Shown here in pieces: positions 1 to 8,207 of a stretch of DNA of 64,000 nt. A program made the position numbers and the translations under genes. The notes below the pieces were generated by a model. That model saw only the letters and a list, made by a program, of their open reading frames with translations, had not been told where the DNA came from and did not search any database. Within the stretch, counting starts at the first letter, position 1. Every line of letters begins with the position of its first letter. Origin of the DNA: Alphaproteobacteria bacterium (GTDB taxonomy: Bacteria > Pseudomonadota > Alphaproteobacteria > Rhodobacterales > Rhodobacteraceae); the NCBI GenBank assembly GCA_030429105.1, contig JAUIDE010000005.1, positions 1 through 64,000 of the forward strand. Reading direction: 5' to 3'.

Positions 1-405
1 GGCGGCGAAGCGCCAGATCGCCGCAGGCGCCCAGGGCTCCGGCGCGCGGGCCAGCGCCCAGTCCGCCTCCGCCAGCGCGAAAGGGAGCCGGCGCCCGGCT
101 TCGAGCCGCGCCGCGCCCGCGCCGTGGAGCGCCGCCTCCGCCGGAATCTCGAGCCGGAGGGTGAGCGCCTCCTCCTCTCCGAGGAGGAGCGGCGCGGAAT
201 CCCCGGGCCGCGCAGCCTGTTCGGGCCGGTAGGCGGCGCCGTCATGGATCAGCAGCGTCGGAGTCCCGGCTACGAGGCCCAGCGCGCGGGCGGGCGGGCG
301 CTCCGGCGCGAGCGCGGCCCAGACCTCGCCGAGCCAGATCAGGAAATCCGCGATCCGCCCGCCCATATGCCCAGCCTTCCGCCGCTTCGCCGCCCGCGCG
401 CCCAT
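1..405 (-). CDS. Partial gene, possible GspL/PilM-like protein (3' end outside window)
   Basis: The minus strand is open from an ATG at 405 to the window edge with no stop, so only the N-terminal ~135 residues are visible. An in-frame ATG at 366 is an alternative start. The gene follows cca by 46 bases on the same strand, so it is probably the last visible member of that operon. Around residue 100 a stretch ending in AARLEAGRRLPF resembles the 'ARLEADRxxPF' region of GspL-like proteins of type II secretion or pilus assembly. That resemblance is weak and the function is an inference. Codon usage is like the neighbours. Confidence 0.45.
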   Translation of the reverse strand, partial: MGARAAKRRKAGHMGGRIADFLIWLGEVWAALAPERPPARALGLVAGTPTLLIHDGAAYRPEQAARPGDSAPLLLGEEEALTLRLEIPAEAALHGAGAARLEAGRRLPFALAEADWALARAPEPWAPAAIWRFAA

Positions 406-451
406 GATAAGGGGCGCGGCGGCGCTGTCCATGGCGGCGGGGCGGGAGCGG

Positions 452-1609
452 TCAGCCTTCTTCCGGCGTTCCAGCCTCGGAGAGCAGCGCCGCTCGGCTC
501 GTCGCGAAGTCCGCTTCGATCCATCGCGCCTCGGCGCGCTTGAGCGCGGCGCCGAGGGCGGGACCGGGGCGCCAGCCGATGGCGATAAGATCGGCGGCGG
601 AGAGCGGCATGGAGGCGGCGGCGCCTCGGGCGATTTCCGCCCGCCACCCGGGCGGGGGCGGCTCGCCCGCGGCGGCGCGGATCAGGAGCGCGTCCCGCGC
701 CGCCTCGGGGCCGTGACGGTAGGAGGCTTCGGCGGGGCGCTGCCGCCCGCAGAAGGCGGCGCCGATCGCGCCGAGCGCCGCCGCTTCGGCCCTCGAGAGG
801 CGGAGCGCGCGGGGGGCGCCCGGGGCGCCGAGCGCGGCGAGGCGGCGTAGCGGAGCGGGCGCCTCGCCCTCGCGCCGCTCCGACGCGACGAGGCCGGCGA
901 AGGGCGCGGCGCCGGGCAGGACGATGGGCAAGACCGGGCCCATCGCGGCGAGCGCGGGCTCCGGGTCCGGCGCGGCGAGGAGCTTCAGCATCTCTGCGCC
1001 GATCCGCTCCTGTGAGACGCGGGCGAGGCCCGGCGCGAGGTCATGGCAGGCGTCGAGGGCGGCCGCGTCGTCGAAGGCGAAGCCGAGTTGGGCATGGAAG
1101 CGGAAGAAGCGAAGGATGCGGAGGTAATCCTCCTCGATCCGCCGCCGCGGCTCCCCGACGAAGCGGAGGCGACGGGCGGCGAGGTCCGCGAGGCCCTCCC
1201 CGGTCGGGTCGAGCACGGCGCCGGACGCGTCCGCATAGAGGGCGTTCAGGGTGAAGTCGCGCCGCGCGGCATCCTCCGCCACGCCCTCGGTATAGGCGAC
1301 GACGGCGCGGCGCCCGTCCGTCTCCACGTCGCGGCGGAGGCTGGCGACCTCGAAGGGCCGACCCATCGCGACGAGGGTGACGACGCCGTGTTCGATCCCG
1401 GTCGGGTGCGCGTGGAGCCCGGCTTCGGCGGCGCGGCGCATGGTTTCTTCGGGCGGGGCGGCGACGCTGATGTCCACGTCCGCGCCCTCGCGGCCCATCA
1501 GCGCGTCCCGCACGCAGCCGCCGACGAAGAGTGGTCGGAGCGGCGCGAGCGCCGCCATCGCCGCCTGCACCGCCGGGTCCGCGAGCCAGGCGGGCGCGAT
1601 CCGCGTCAT
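452..1609 (-). CDS. cca: CCA tRNA nucleotidyltransferase / poly(A) polymerase family
   Basis: 385-residue class II nucleotidyltransferase that adds or repairs the 3' CCA of tRNA in the cytoplasm. The N-terminal catalytic motif is visible as FVGGCVRDALMGREGADVDI, with the metal-binding DVDI acidic pair. It is followed by the RRDFTLNALY motif and the RRRIEEDYLRILRFFRF motif that contributes to template-independent base recognition. I start at 1609 (MTRIAPAWL), because this ATG overlaps the stop of the NUDIX gene by ATGA; the frame is open further upstream, but that part lies in another frame of the NUDIX gene. Length is usual for the alphaproteobacterial enzyme. Co-transcription with the CoA pyrophosphatase gene is a common alphaproteobacterial arrangement. 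Confidence 0.95.
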   Translation of the reverse strand: MTRIAPAWLADPAVQAAMAALAPLRPLFVGGCVRDALMGREGADVDISVAAPPEETMRRAAEAGLHAHPTGIEHGVVTLVAMGRPFEVASLRRDVETDGRRAVVAYTEGVAEDAARRDFTLNALYADASGAVLDPTGEGLADLAARRLRFVGEPRRRIEEDYLRILRFFRFHAQLGFAFDDAAALDACHDLAPGLARVSQERIGAEMLKLLAAPDPEPALAAMGPVLPIVLPGAAPFAGLVASERREGEAPAPLRRLAALGAPGAPRALRLSRAEAAALGAIGAAFCGRQRPAEASYRHGPEAARDALLIRAAAGEPPPPGWRAEIARGAAASMPLSAADLIAIGWRPGPALGAALKRAEARWIEADFATSRAALLSEAGTPEEG

Positions 1610-2244
1610 TCCGCGGCCCGGACGCCCTGCAAGGCGGCGATCCGGTCCGCCAGGGATTTCAGCATCCCCGCGGTGGCGCCCCAGATGTAGCGGCCCTCCC
1701 AGGGGATCGCGTAGTAGAAGCGCTGGCGCCCGCCCCATTCGCCGCTGTGGCGCTTCAGGTTCGCCGGGTCCATGAGGAAATCCAGCGGCGCCTCGAATAT
1801 CTCCTCGACCTCGCCGGGCTCGGGCCGGAGCGGCGCGGACGGGTCCACCATCGCGACGACGGGCTCGACGCGGAAGCCGGTGCCCGTCTCGTAGGGGTCG
1901 ATCACGCCGAGAACCTCGACCGCCGTGCGCGGGAGGCCTACCTCCTCCTCCGCCTCGCGGAGGGCGGCGGAGACGGCGTCCGCATCCGTCGCGTCGATCT
2001 TGCCGCCGGGAAAGGCGATCTGCCCCGCATGTTCGCGCATCGTCGCGGGGCGCTGGGTGAGGATGACGGCGAGGCCGTGCCGCCGCTCCACGACGCCGCA
2101 AAGCACGGCGGCGGGGCGGAGGGGGCGGGCGCCGTTCAGGGCGCGCTTGATCTCCGGGTTGAGGTCGTAATCGGACCGGCGCGCGCCGGCGAGGCGCACT
2201 GCGCGTTCAATCTCGGATCGGCTCAGCCCTGACATGCGCCCCAT
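1606..2244 (-). CDS. NUDIX hydrolase, CoA pyrophosphatase type (NudL-like)
   Basis: 212-residue NUDIX enzyme predicted to hydrolyse CoA or other nucleoside diphosphate derivatives. The CoA-pyrophosphatase signature is seen as IAFPGGKID followed by AALREAEEEVGL, which carries the NUDIX box G(x5)E(x7)REUXEEXGU around residues 75-105. The C-terminal part with YYAIPWEGRYIWGATAGML is typical of this subgroup, where the RYIWGATA motif is well conserved. The start at 2244 is followed by a second ATG at 2235 that has GGGG at better spacing, so the true N-terminus may be 3 residues shorter. It overlaps cca by four bases (ATGA). Confidence 0.92.
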   Translation of the reverse strand: MGRMSGLSRSEIERAVRLAGARRSDYDLNPEIKRALNGARPLRPAAVLCGVVERRHGLAVILTQRPATMREHAGQIAFPGGKIDATDADAVSAALREAEEEVGLPRTAVEVLGVIDPYETGTGFRVEPVVAMVDPSAPLRPEPGEVEEIFEAPLDFLMDPANLKRHSGEWGGRQRFYYAIPWEGRYIWGATAGMLKSLADRIAALQGVRAAE

Positions 2245-2273
2245 TTGCGCCCGGGGGATGCGGAAGGCAAGCG

Positions 2274-2762
2274 TCAGGCCGGCTCCACGACATCCCCAAT
2301 CCGCACCGCGCCCGGCTCCAGCACCTCCGCATACCAGCCGCCATGGCCGCGCATCGCGTTCCAGCCGCCGGGGCCGAGCGCCGCCTCCATGCGGGAGCAG
2401 GGCGGGCAGGGGCCAGAGATGCGGAGCAGGGAGCCGCCGATGCGAACGGCCCCGTGGCGGAGGGCTGCGAGGTTGACGCCGGAAATGACGAGGTTGCGGC
2501 GGAGGAGGGCGGGCGGGGCTTCCGCCCGCCCGGCGAGGGCGGCGATCACGGGGAGATGCTCATGCTGGATCAGCGTCACGGCCCGCGGCCCGGGCTGGCC
2601 GGCGCTGCGATGATCCCCGAAGAGCCCGGCCGGGCCGATCTCCGCCGCCCCGGGCTCCTCCACCGGCTCGCGGCGGGCGGGGCGGAGGCCGATCCATTCG
2701 AGCCGGCCGGCCTGCGCATGGCGGCCGATGCGCTCCGCAAGGCCCGCCGGAACGCCGCTCAC
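2274..2762 (-). CDS. MOSC domain-containing protein
   Basis: 162 residues forming a single MOSC (Mo-cofactor sulfurase C-terminal) domain. Visible MOSC features are the RRNLVISGVNLAALR segment near residues 90-103, the GPCPPCSRM cysteine segment near 118-126 (the conserved Cys thought to carry sulfur) and the terminal RIGDVV motif. Stand-alone MOSC proteins (YiiM-like) are linked to reduction of N-hydroxylated substrates or to sulfur transfer, but the substrate here cannot be told. The start overlaps the stop of the DUF1285 gene (ATGA at 2759-2762), so the two are translationally coupled. The NUDIX gene follows 29 bases downstream. Confidence 0.88.
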   Translation of the reverse strand: MSGVPAGLAERIGRHAQAGRLEWIGLRPARREPVEEPGAAEIGPAGLFGDHRSAGQPGPRAVTLIQHEHLPVIAALAGRAEAPPALLRRNLVISGVNLAALRHGAVRIGGSLLRISGPCPPCSRMEAALGPGGWNAMRGHGGWYAEVLEPGAVRIGDVVEPA

Positions 2763-3355
2763 AGCCCGACCTCCTCCGCCGGGCAGAAGGGGAAGAAGGC
2801 GCCGGAGGAGCGGAGGCCGAACATCCGCCGCCCTCCCGCCTCCTCCACCTCGCCGGCCTCGACGAGGCGGTAATAGCTCTTCCGGTCGATCAGCGCCTCA
2901 AGCCCGCGGCGGACATGGACATAGGGCGAGGGCTCGCCCGTCTCCGGGTCGCGCTCCACACGGATCGGGTTTTCGGGCCCGGCGACCGTCTCGTCCCCGA
3001 CATTCGTGCGGAAGGTGAGGACTTGCTCCTTGCCTGATCCTTCAACGGTGAAATCCACCGCCACGAAGGGCGCGTCCTCGACTATGATCCCGATCTTCTC
3101 GACAGGGGTGACTAGGTAGTGTTTGCCGCCTTCCTTCTTCAGCACGGAGGCGAACAGGCGGACCAGCGGCTCTCTCCCTATGGGGGAGCCCAGATAGAAC
3201 CATTGCCCGTTTCGCGCGATTCGAATGTCGAGATCGCCACAGAAGGGCGGGTTCCAGAGATGGACGGGCGGCGGCCCTTTCCTGCCCGCTTTCGCGGCTT
3301 CGGCGACGGATTTCGCCAGATCGTCGGGCGCCGGCGTGACTTTCGTCTCGGTCAT
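2759..3355 (-). CDS. DUF1285 domain-containing protein
   Basis: 198-residue cytosolic protein of the DUF1285 family. The characteristic N-terminal region with VHLWNPPFCGDLDIRI and QWFYLGSPIGREPLVRLF is clear, followed by a second half with YLVTPVEKIGI and VDFTVEG. The biochemical role of the family is not established. I start at 3355 (MTETKVTPAP); the frame is open further upstream but that sequence lies in the divergent promoter gap before the MoxR gene. It is the first gene of the operon that continues through MOSC, NUDIX and cca. DUF1285 beside moxR is a recurrent arrangement in Rhodobacterales. Confidence 0.9.
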   Translation of the reverse strand: MTETKVTPAPDDLAKSVAEAAKAGRKGPPPVHLWNPPFCGDLDIRIARNGQWFYLGSPIGREPLVRLFASVLKKEGGKHYLVTPVEKIGIIVEDAPFVAVDFTVEGSGKEQVLTFRTNVGDETVAGPENPIRVERDPETGEPSPYVHVRRGLEALIDRKSYYRLVEAGEVEEAGGRRMFGLRSSGAFFPFCPAEEVGL

Positions 3356-3448
3356 TTTCACATCCCGGTGACTCGCTTTATGGTCCACACCATATAGGTT
3401 GTCTCGTCGGGGCGCATCGACGGCGCCGGATTGCAGGGAGCGTGGCCC

Positions 3449-4459
3449 ATGAGCGCAGAGCCGGACATCATCGGAGAGATCGAGGCGGTCGGCGAGAAGC
3501 TCCGCGCGGCGCGTGCGGAGATCGCGAAGCGCGTGATCGGGCAGGAGACGGTCGTCGACCTCGCGCTCAATGCGATGCTTTCCGGCGGGCACGCGCTCCT
3601 CGTGGGCGCGCCCGGGCTCGCTAAGACGCGGCTCGTCGAGACGCTCGGCACGGTGATGGGGCTCGACGCAAAGCGCATCCAGTTTACGCCGGACCTCATG
3701 CCGGCGGACATTCTCGGCGCCGAGGTGCTGGAGGAGACGGCGGGCGGCGGCCGCTCCTTCCGCTTCATCGAGGGGCCGATCTTCTGCCAGCTCCTGATGG
3801 CGGACGAGATCAACCGCGCCTCCCCGCGCACGCAATCCGCGCTCCTTCAGGCGATGCAGGAGAAGTTCGTCACCATCGCGGGCCAAAGGCGGGACCTGAC
3901 GCCGCCCTTCCATGTGCTCGCGACGCAGAACCCGATCGAGCAGGAGGGGACGTATCCGCTGCCGGAGGCGCAGCTGGACCGGTTCCTGCTCCAGATCGAC
4001 GTCGCCTATCCGACTTTGGCGGCGGAGCGGGAAATCCTGATCGCGACGACTTCGGTTGGGGAGGCGACAGCCGCTCCGGTATTTACCGGCGAGGAGCTGA
4101 TGGCGGCGCAGCGGCTTGTTCGGCGGATGCCGGTGGGTGAGCGGGTGGTCGACGCGATCCTGCGGCTGGTCCGGTCGGCGCGGCCGGGCGAGGCGGAAGC
4201 CTACGATTTCGTGGAGCGCGCGGTGAACTGGGGCCCCGGGCCCCGCGCCGCTCAGGCGCTGATGCTCGCGGCGCGCGCGCGCGCGCTGATGGACGGGCGG
4301 CTCGCGCCCGATATCGACGACGTCGCGGCGCTGGCGCGGCCCGCGCTCGTCCACCGCATGGCGCTCACCTTCGCGGCGCGGGCCGAGGGCGACAGCCTCG
4401 AGCGGGTGATCGACGCGCTTTCCGCGCGCGCGCTCGGCGCGGCGGAAGACGCGGCCTGA
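3449..4459 (+). CDS. MoxR-family AAA+ ATPase
   Basis: 336-residue MoxR ATPase, a AAA+ chaperone-like protein thought to help mature or insert metal centres in partner VWA-domain proteins. The Walker A motif GAPGLAKT is at residues 53-60 and the Walker B LLMADE at 115-120, followed by the MoxR-specific INRASPRTQSALLQAM and the sensor region ATQNPIEQEGTYPLPEAQLDRF. I choose the ATG at 3449 because AGGGAG lies 8 bases upstream; the frame also opens with a TTG at 3431. It heads a four-gene operon with the DUF58, DUF4159 and GATase-like genes, the Bat-type aerotolerance arrangement. Confidence 0.95.
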   Translation: MSAEPDIIGEIEAVGEKLRAARAEIAKRVIGQETVVDLALNAMLSGGHALLVGAPGLAKTRLVETLGTVMGLDAKRIQFTPDLMPADILGAEVLEETAGGGRSFRFIEGPIFCQLLMADEINRASPRTQSALLQAMQEKFVTIAGQRRDLTPPFHVLATQNPIEQEGTYPLPEAQLDRFLLQIDVAYPTLAAEREILIATTSVGEATAAPVFTGEELMAAQRLVRRMPVGERVVDAILRLVRSARPGEAEAYDFVERAVNWGPGPRAAQALMLAARARALMDGRLAPDIDDVAALARPALVHRMALTFAARAEGDSLERVIDALSARALGAAEDAA

Positions 4460-5376
4460 TGGCCGTTCCGGCCGCCCCGAAGCCCGTCGAACGGGTCGGC
4501 GCCGGTTGGCTCCGGCGCGACGCGGAGCGTATCTCCGGCTCGCTCCCGCCGCTGCTGGCGGAGGCGGAGCGGCTCGCGGCTTCGGTGGCCGCCGGGGTCC
4601 ATGGTCGGAAACGGGCGGGGCCGGGCGAGGCCTTCTGGCAGTTCCGCGAGGCGCTGCCGGGAGACCCGCATCAGTCGGTCGACTGGCGGCGCTCGGCCCG
4701 GTCCGATCACATGTTCGTGCGCGAGATGGAGTGGGAGGCGGCGCAGACCGTCTCGATCTGGCGCGACGACGCGCTCTCCATGGATTTCCGCTCCGAGGGC
4801 GCGGTGCGAACGAAGGCTGAGCGCGCGGCGCTCCTCTCCCTCGCGCTCGGCGTGCTGCTGATCCGCGGCGGGGAGCGGGTCAGCCTCCTCGGCACGGACG
4901 CCGCGCGGCCGGCGAGCGGAGAGAGCCAGCTGATGCGGATGGGCAAGATCCTATCCGAGACGCGCCCGACCCGTCCGGATTTCGGCGCTCCGCCCCATGC
5001 GGATTTCGCCCGGGGGGGGCAGGCCGTATTCCTCTCCGACTTCATGGGGGCGCGGGACGAGATCTTCCCCGCGCTGATCCACGCTGCGGCCTCCGGCGTC
5101 TCCGGCGCATATGTGCAGGTCGTGGATCGGGCGGAGGAGACGTTTCCTTTCGACGGGCGGCTGATCTTCGAATCGCTCGGCCGCAGCGTGAAGTTCGAGA
5201 CGGACCGCGCCCGTGGGCTCCAGCAGGCCTACAGGGACAGGCTGGCCGAACGCCGGGCCGACCTGGAACGGCTCGCCCGGCGCTGCGGATGGCGCGTGCT
5301 CGTCCACCGGACGGATGAGAGCCCGCGGAAGGCGCTGCTGTGGCTCTACGGCCTTCTCGCCGGGGGGCGCCGCTGA
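4459..5376 (+). CDS. DUF58 domain-containing protein
   Basis: 305-residue DUF58 protein, the usual partner of MoxR ATPases. The family signature around residues 62-81 (FREALPGDPHQSVDWRRSAR) is present. The remaining sequence resembles a von Willebrand factor A-like fold; LLGTDAAR and AVFLSDFMGARDEIF fit VWA strands. Start and stop overlap with the neighbours: its ATG at 4459 shares the A of the moxR TGA, and its TGA at 5374-5376 shares the A with the next ATG. The gene is thus translationally coupled on both sides. No membrane segment is obvious, so it is probably cytosolic or membrane-associated through its partners. Confidence 0.92.
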   Translation: MAVPAAPKPVERVGAGWLRRDAERISGSLPPLLAEAERLAASVAAGVHGRKRAGPGEAFWQFREALPGDPHQSVDWRRSARSDHMFVREMEWEAAQTVSIWRDDALSMDFRSEGAVRTKAERAALLSLALGVLLIRGGERVSLLGTDAARPASGESQLMRMGKILSETRPTRPDFGAPPHADFARGGQAVFLSDFMGARDEIFPALIHAAASGVSGAYVQVVDRAEETFPFDGRLIFESLGRSVKFETDRARGLQQAYRDRLAERRADLERLARRCGWRVLVHRTDESPRKALLWLYGLLAGGRR

Positions 5377-8207
5377 TGCTGACCCTCGGCGCGCTCGCCT
5401 TCCTCAACCCGTGGCTTCTGGCGGCCCTGGCGGCGCTGCCGGCGCTCTGGCTGCTGCTGAAGGCGACTCCGCCGGCGCCGGGGCGCGTCTCATTCCCCGG
5501 CGTGCGGCTCCTCCTCGGGCTCGAGGACCCGGAGAAGACGCCGCACCGCACGCCGCTCTGGCTGCTCATCCTCCGCATGGCGCTCGCCGCCGCGCTGATC
5601 CTCGCCTTCGCGGAGCCGGTGCTGAACCCGAAGGAGCGGCTCACAGGCTCCGGGCCGGTCGCCATCGTGATGGACGGCGGCTGGGCGAGCGCGCCGGATT
5701 GGGACCTGAGGCGCGAGACGGCGCTGGCGGAGATCGAGCGGGCCGAACGGGCGGGGCGCCCTGTTTCGCTCCATGTCGTCGCCCAACCGGTTCCGCCCGA
5801 TTTCCGCCTCACGCCCCGGCCCGCGGGTGAGTGGCGCGGCGTCGTCGAGGCGCTGGTCCCGGCGCCATGGGCGCCGCTGCGGGAGGAGTGGGCGGAGGCG
5901 TTCGAAGGCATGGTGCGGCCCTCGGACGAAGAGGGCGCGCTTGACGTCGTCTTCATCACCGACGGTCTTTCCCACGGCGATTCCGGCGCGCTGGCCAGGG
6001 CGCTGGACGGGCTCGGCGGGCTCCGGGTGATCGGACCCGAGGCGACCGCCTCCGCGCTTTCAGCCCCGCGGCTAGAGGACGGGCGGCTGATGGTTTCCGT
6101 GCTCCGCGCGGGCGGCGGGCCTGAACGGGCGGCGCGTGTCGCCGTCTTCGGCCGGGCGCCGGGCGAAGGCGAGGGGGAGCGGCGGCTGGCGACGGCGGAG
6201 GCGGTGTTCGAGCCCGGCGAGGCTGTGGCGGACGCCGAGATCGACCTGCCGCTCGAGCTTCGCAACCAGATCACGCGACTCGCGCTCATCGAGGAGGAGA
6301 GCGCAGGCGCCGTCGCGCTGACGGACGAGAGCCAGCGCCGCCGGCGCGTCGGCCTCGCCGCCGGGGCGGCGGAGGACGGCGGGCTGCGCCTCGTCTCCTC
6401 TCTCCATTATCTCCGCACCGCGCTGGAGCGGAACGCGGAGGTGGTTGAGGGGAGCGTCTCCGACCTCATCGCCGCCAATCCGGACGCGATCTATCTCGCC
6501 GATATCGGCAGGATCGCGGGGCCGGAGCGGGAGGCGCTGGAGGAGTTCGTGCGCGCCGGCGGCCTTCTTGTCCGCTTCGCGGGGCCGCGGCTGGCGCGCG
6601 GCGCCGACCTCGCCGCCGCCGGGGCCGCCGATGCGGCGGAGGAGGACCCGCTCCTCCCCGTTCCGCTCCGCGCCGGGGGCCGGGCGGTGGGCGGCGCGAT
6701 GGCCTGGGGCGCGCCGCAGGCGATCCGCGACTTCACGCGCGAGAGCCCGTTCTATGGCCTCTCCGCGCCGCGGGAGGTGACCGTCTCGAGCCAGATCCTC
6801 GCCCGGCTCGGGCCCGATCTCGCGGACAAGACCTGGGCGACGCTGGAGGACGGGACGCCGCTCGTGACGGCCGCGCCACTCGGAGACGGGCGGGTGGTGC
6901 TCTTCCATGTCACGGCGAACGCCGAATGGTCCTCCCTCCCGCTTTCGGGCCTGTTCGTGGACATGCAGCGCCGGCTCATCGCGCTCTCGGCAGGCGGAGG
7001 GGCGGGCGAGGCGCCGCCGCCCGAGGCGCCGATGCGCCTCGTCGCCGCGCTGGACGGGTTCGGCCGCGCGGCTCCTGCGACCGGGGACGCGACGGCCGTC
7101 CCCGCTGTTCGGCTCGCTGAGCCGGCTGGGCCGGATGCGCCCCCGGGTCTTTATGCGGGGGATACGGCGCGGCTCGCCTACAACCTCTTCCCGGAGCCGA
7201 CGGGGCTTACGCTCGCGCCGCAGCCGCCGCTTTCCGCCGGGGTGGAGACGCTCGGCGGGCGGACGGAGCGGCCGCTGGCGCACTGGCTGCTCGCCTTCGC
7301 GGTGCTGCTCTTCATGGCCGATCTGATTGCGGCGATGCGGCTTTCGGGACGGCGGCTGCGGCTCGGACGGGGCGCGGCAGTGCTGCTCCTCGCCGCCGGC
7401 TTCGGGGTCGGCCTCGGCGCGCCGCAGCCGGCCGAAGCGCAAAGCGCCGAGGAACGTGCGGTGATCGCCGCGAACCAGACCGTGCTCGCCCACATCCTGA
7501 CCGGAGACGCCGAGATCGACAGGATGGCTGAGGCGGGGCTGCGCGGACTTTCACGCGTCCTTGCTGCGCGCACCGCGGTCGAGCCGGTGGAGCCGATGGC
7601 GGTGAATCTCGAGACGGACGAGCTCGCCTTCTACCCGATCCTCTACTGGCCGGTGACGGACCGGCAGCCGACGCCCTCGGATGAAGCCTCCGCCCGGCTC
7701 AACGAATACATGCGGAACGGCGGGATGCTCCTGATAGACACGCGGGACGCGCACCTCGCCCGCGGCGGCTCCGCCTCGGGCCCGAACGCCGGCGCGCTGC
7801 GCCGGCTCGTCTCGGCGCTCGACCTGCCGCCTCTGGTGCCGGTGCCGGCCGATCATGTGCTAACGCGGACCTTCTATCTTCTTGACCGGTTTCCGGGGCG
7901 GTGGACGGGCGGCGAGGTCTGGCTCGAAGCGCCTCGCCCGGCGCCGGAGGGCGAGGAGGGCGTAAGCCTGATCTCTGACCCGAATGACGGCGTATCCCCC
8001 GTCGTCATCGGCTCGGCGGACTGGGCGGCGGCCTGGGCGGTGAGCGAGGGGGGCGATTTCCTCGCGCCGGTGGGCCGGGCGGACGGCATGCGCCAGCGGG
8101 AGCTCGCTTTCCGCTTCGGCGTCAATGTCGTGCTCTATGCGCTGACGGGCAACTACAAGTCCGACCAGGTGCATGTGCCGGCGCTGCTCGAAAGGCTGGG
8201 GAATTGA
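5376..8207 (+). CDS. BatA-like / DUF4159 domain membrane protein
   Basis: 943 residues. The N-terminus has the aerotolerance-regulator (BatA) N-terminal pattern: FLNPWLLAALAALPALWLLL, then GRVSFPGVRLLLGL, then a second hydrophobic segment LLILRMALAAALILAFAEP. A long extracytoplasmic VWA-like region follows. Near residue 636 there is a membrane segment (HWLLAFAVLLFMADLIAAM) and a further hydrophobic stretch near 660-680. The last ~250 residues form the DUF4159 domain (NLETDELAFYPILYWPVT, YMRNGGMLLIDTRD). I start at 5376 (MLTLGALAF), overlapping the DUF58 stop. The family is part of MoxR/Bat operons implicated in envelope or stress functions; the exact activity is unknown. Confidence 0.9.
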   Translation: MLTLGALAFLNPWLLAALAALPALWLLLKATPPAPGRVSFPGVRLLLGLEDPEKTPHRTPLWLLILRMALAAALILAFAEPVLNPKERLTGSGPVAIVMDGGWASAPDWDLRRETALAEIERAERAGRPVSLHVVAQPVPPDFRLTPRPAGEWRGVVEALVPAPWAPLREEWAEAFEGMVRPSDEEGALDVVFITDGLSHGDSGALARALDGLGGLRVIGPEATASALSAPRLEDGRLMVSVLRAGGGPERAARVAVFGRAPGEGEGERRLATAEAVFEPGEAVADAEIDLPLELRNQITRLALIEEESAGAVALTDESQRRRRVGLAAGAAEDGGLRLVSSLHYLRTALERNAEVVEGSVSDLIAANPDAIYLADIGRIAGPEREALEEFVRAGGLLVRFAGPRLARGADLAAAGAADAAEEDPLLPVPLRAGGRAVGGAMAWGAPQAIRDFTRESPFYGLSAPREVTVSSQILARLGPDLADKTWATLEDGTPLVTAAPLGDGRVVLFHVTANAEWSSLPLSGLFVDMQRRLIALSAGGGAGEAPPPEAPMRLVAALDGFGRAAPATGDATAVPAVRLAEPAGPDAPPGLYAGDTARLAYNLFPEPTGLTLAPQPPLSAGVETLGGRTERPLAHWLLAFAVLLFMADLIAAMRLSGRRLRLGRGAAVLLLAAGFGVGLGAPQPAEAQSAEERAVIAANQTVLAHILTGDAEIDRMAEAGLRGLSRVLAARTAVEPVEPMAVNLETDELAFYPILYWPVTDRQPTPSDEASARLNEYMRNGGMLLIDTRDAHLARGGSASGPNAGALRRLVSALDLPPLVPVPADHVLTRTFYLLDRFPGRWTGGEVWLEAPRPAPEGEEGVSLISDPNDGVSPVVIGSADWAAAWAVSEGGDFLAPVGRADGMRQRELAFRFGVNVVLYALTGNYKSDQVHVPALLERLGN

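Noticed and set aside
4265-4290. Alternating GC run inside the moxR gene, possible simple repeat
   Set aside because: It is explained by Ala/Arg codons of an intact coding sequence and is not longer than expected at this GC content.
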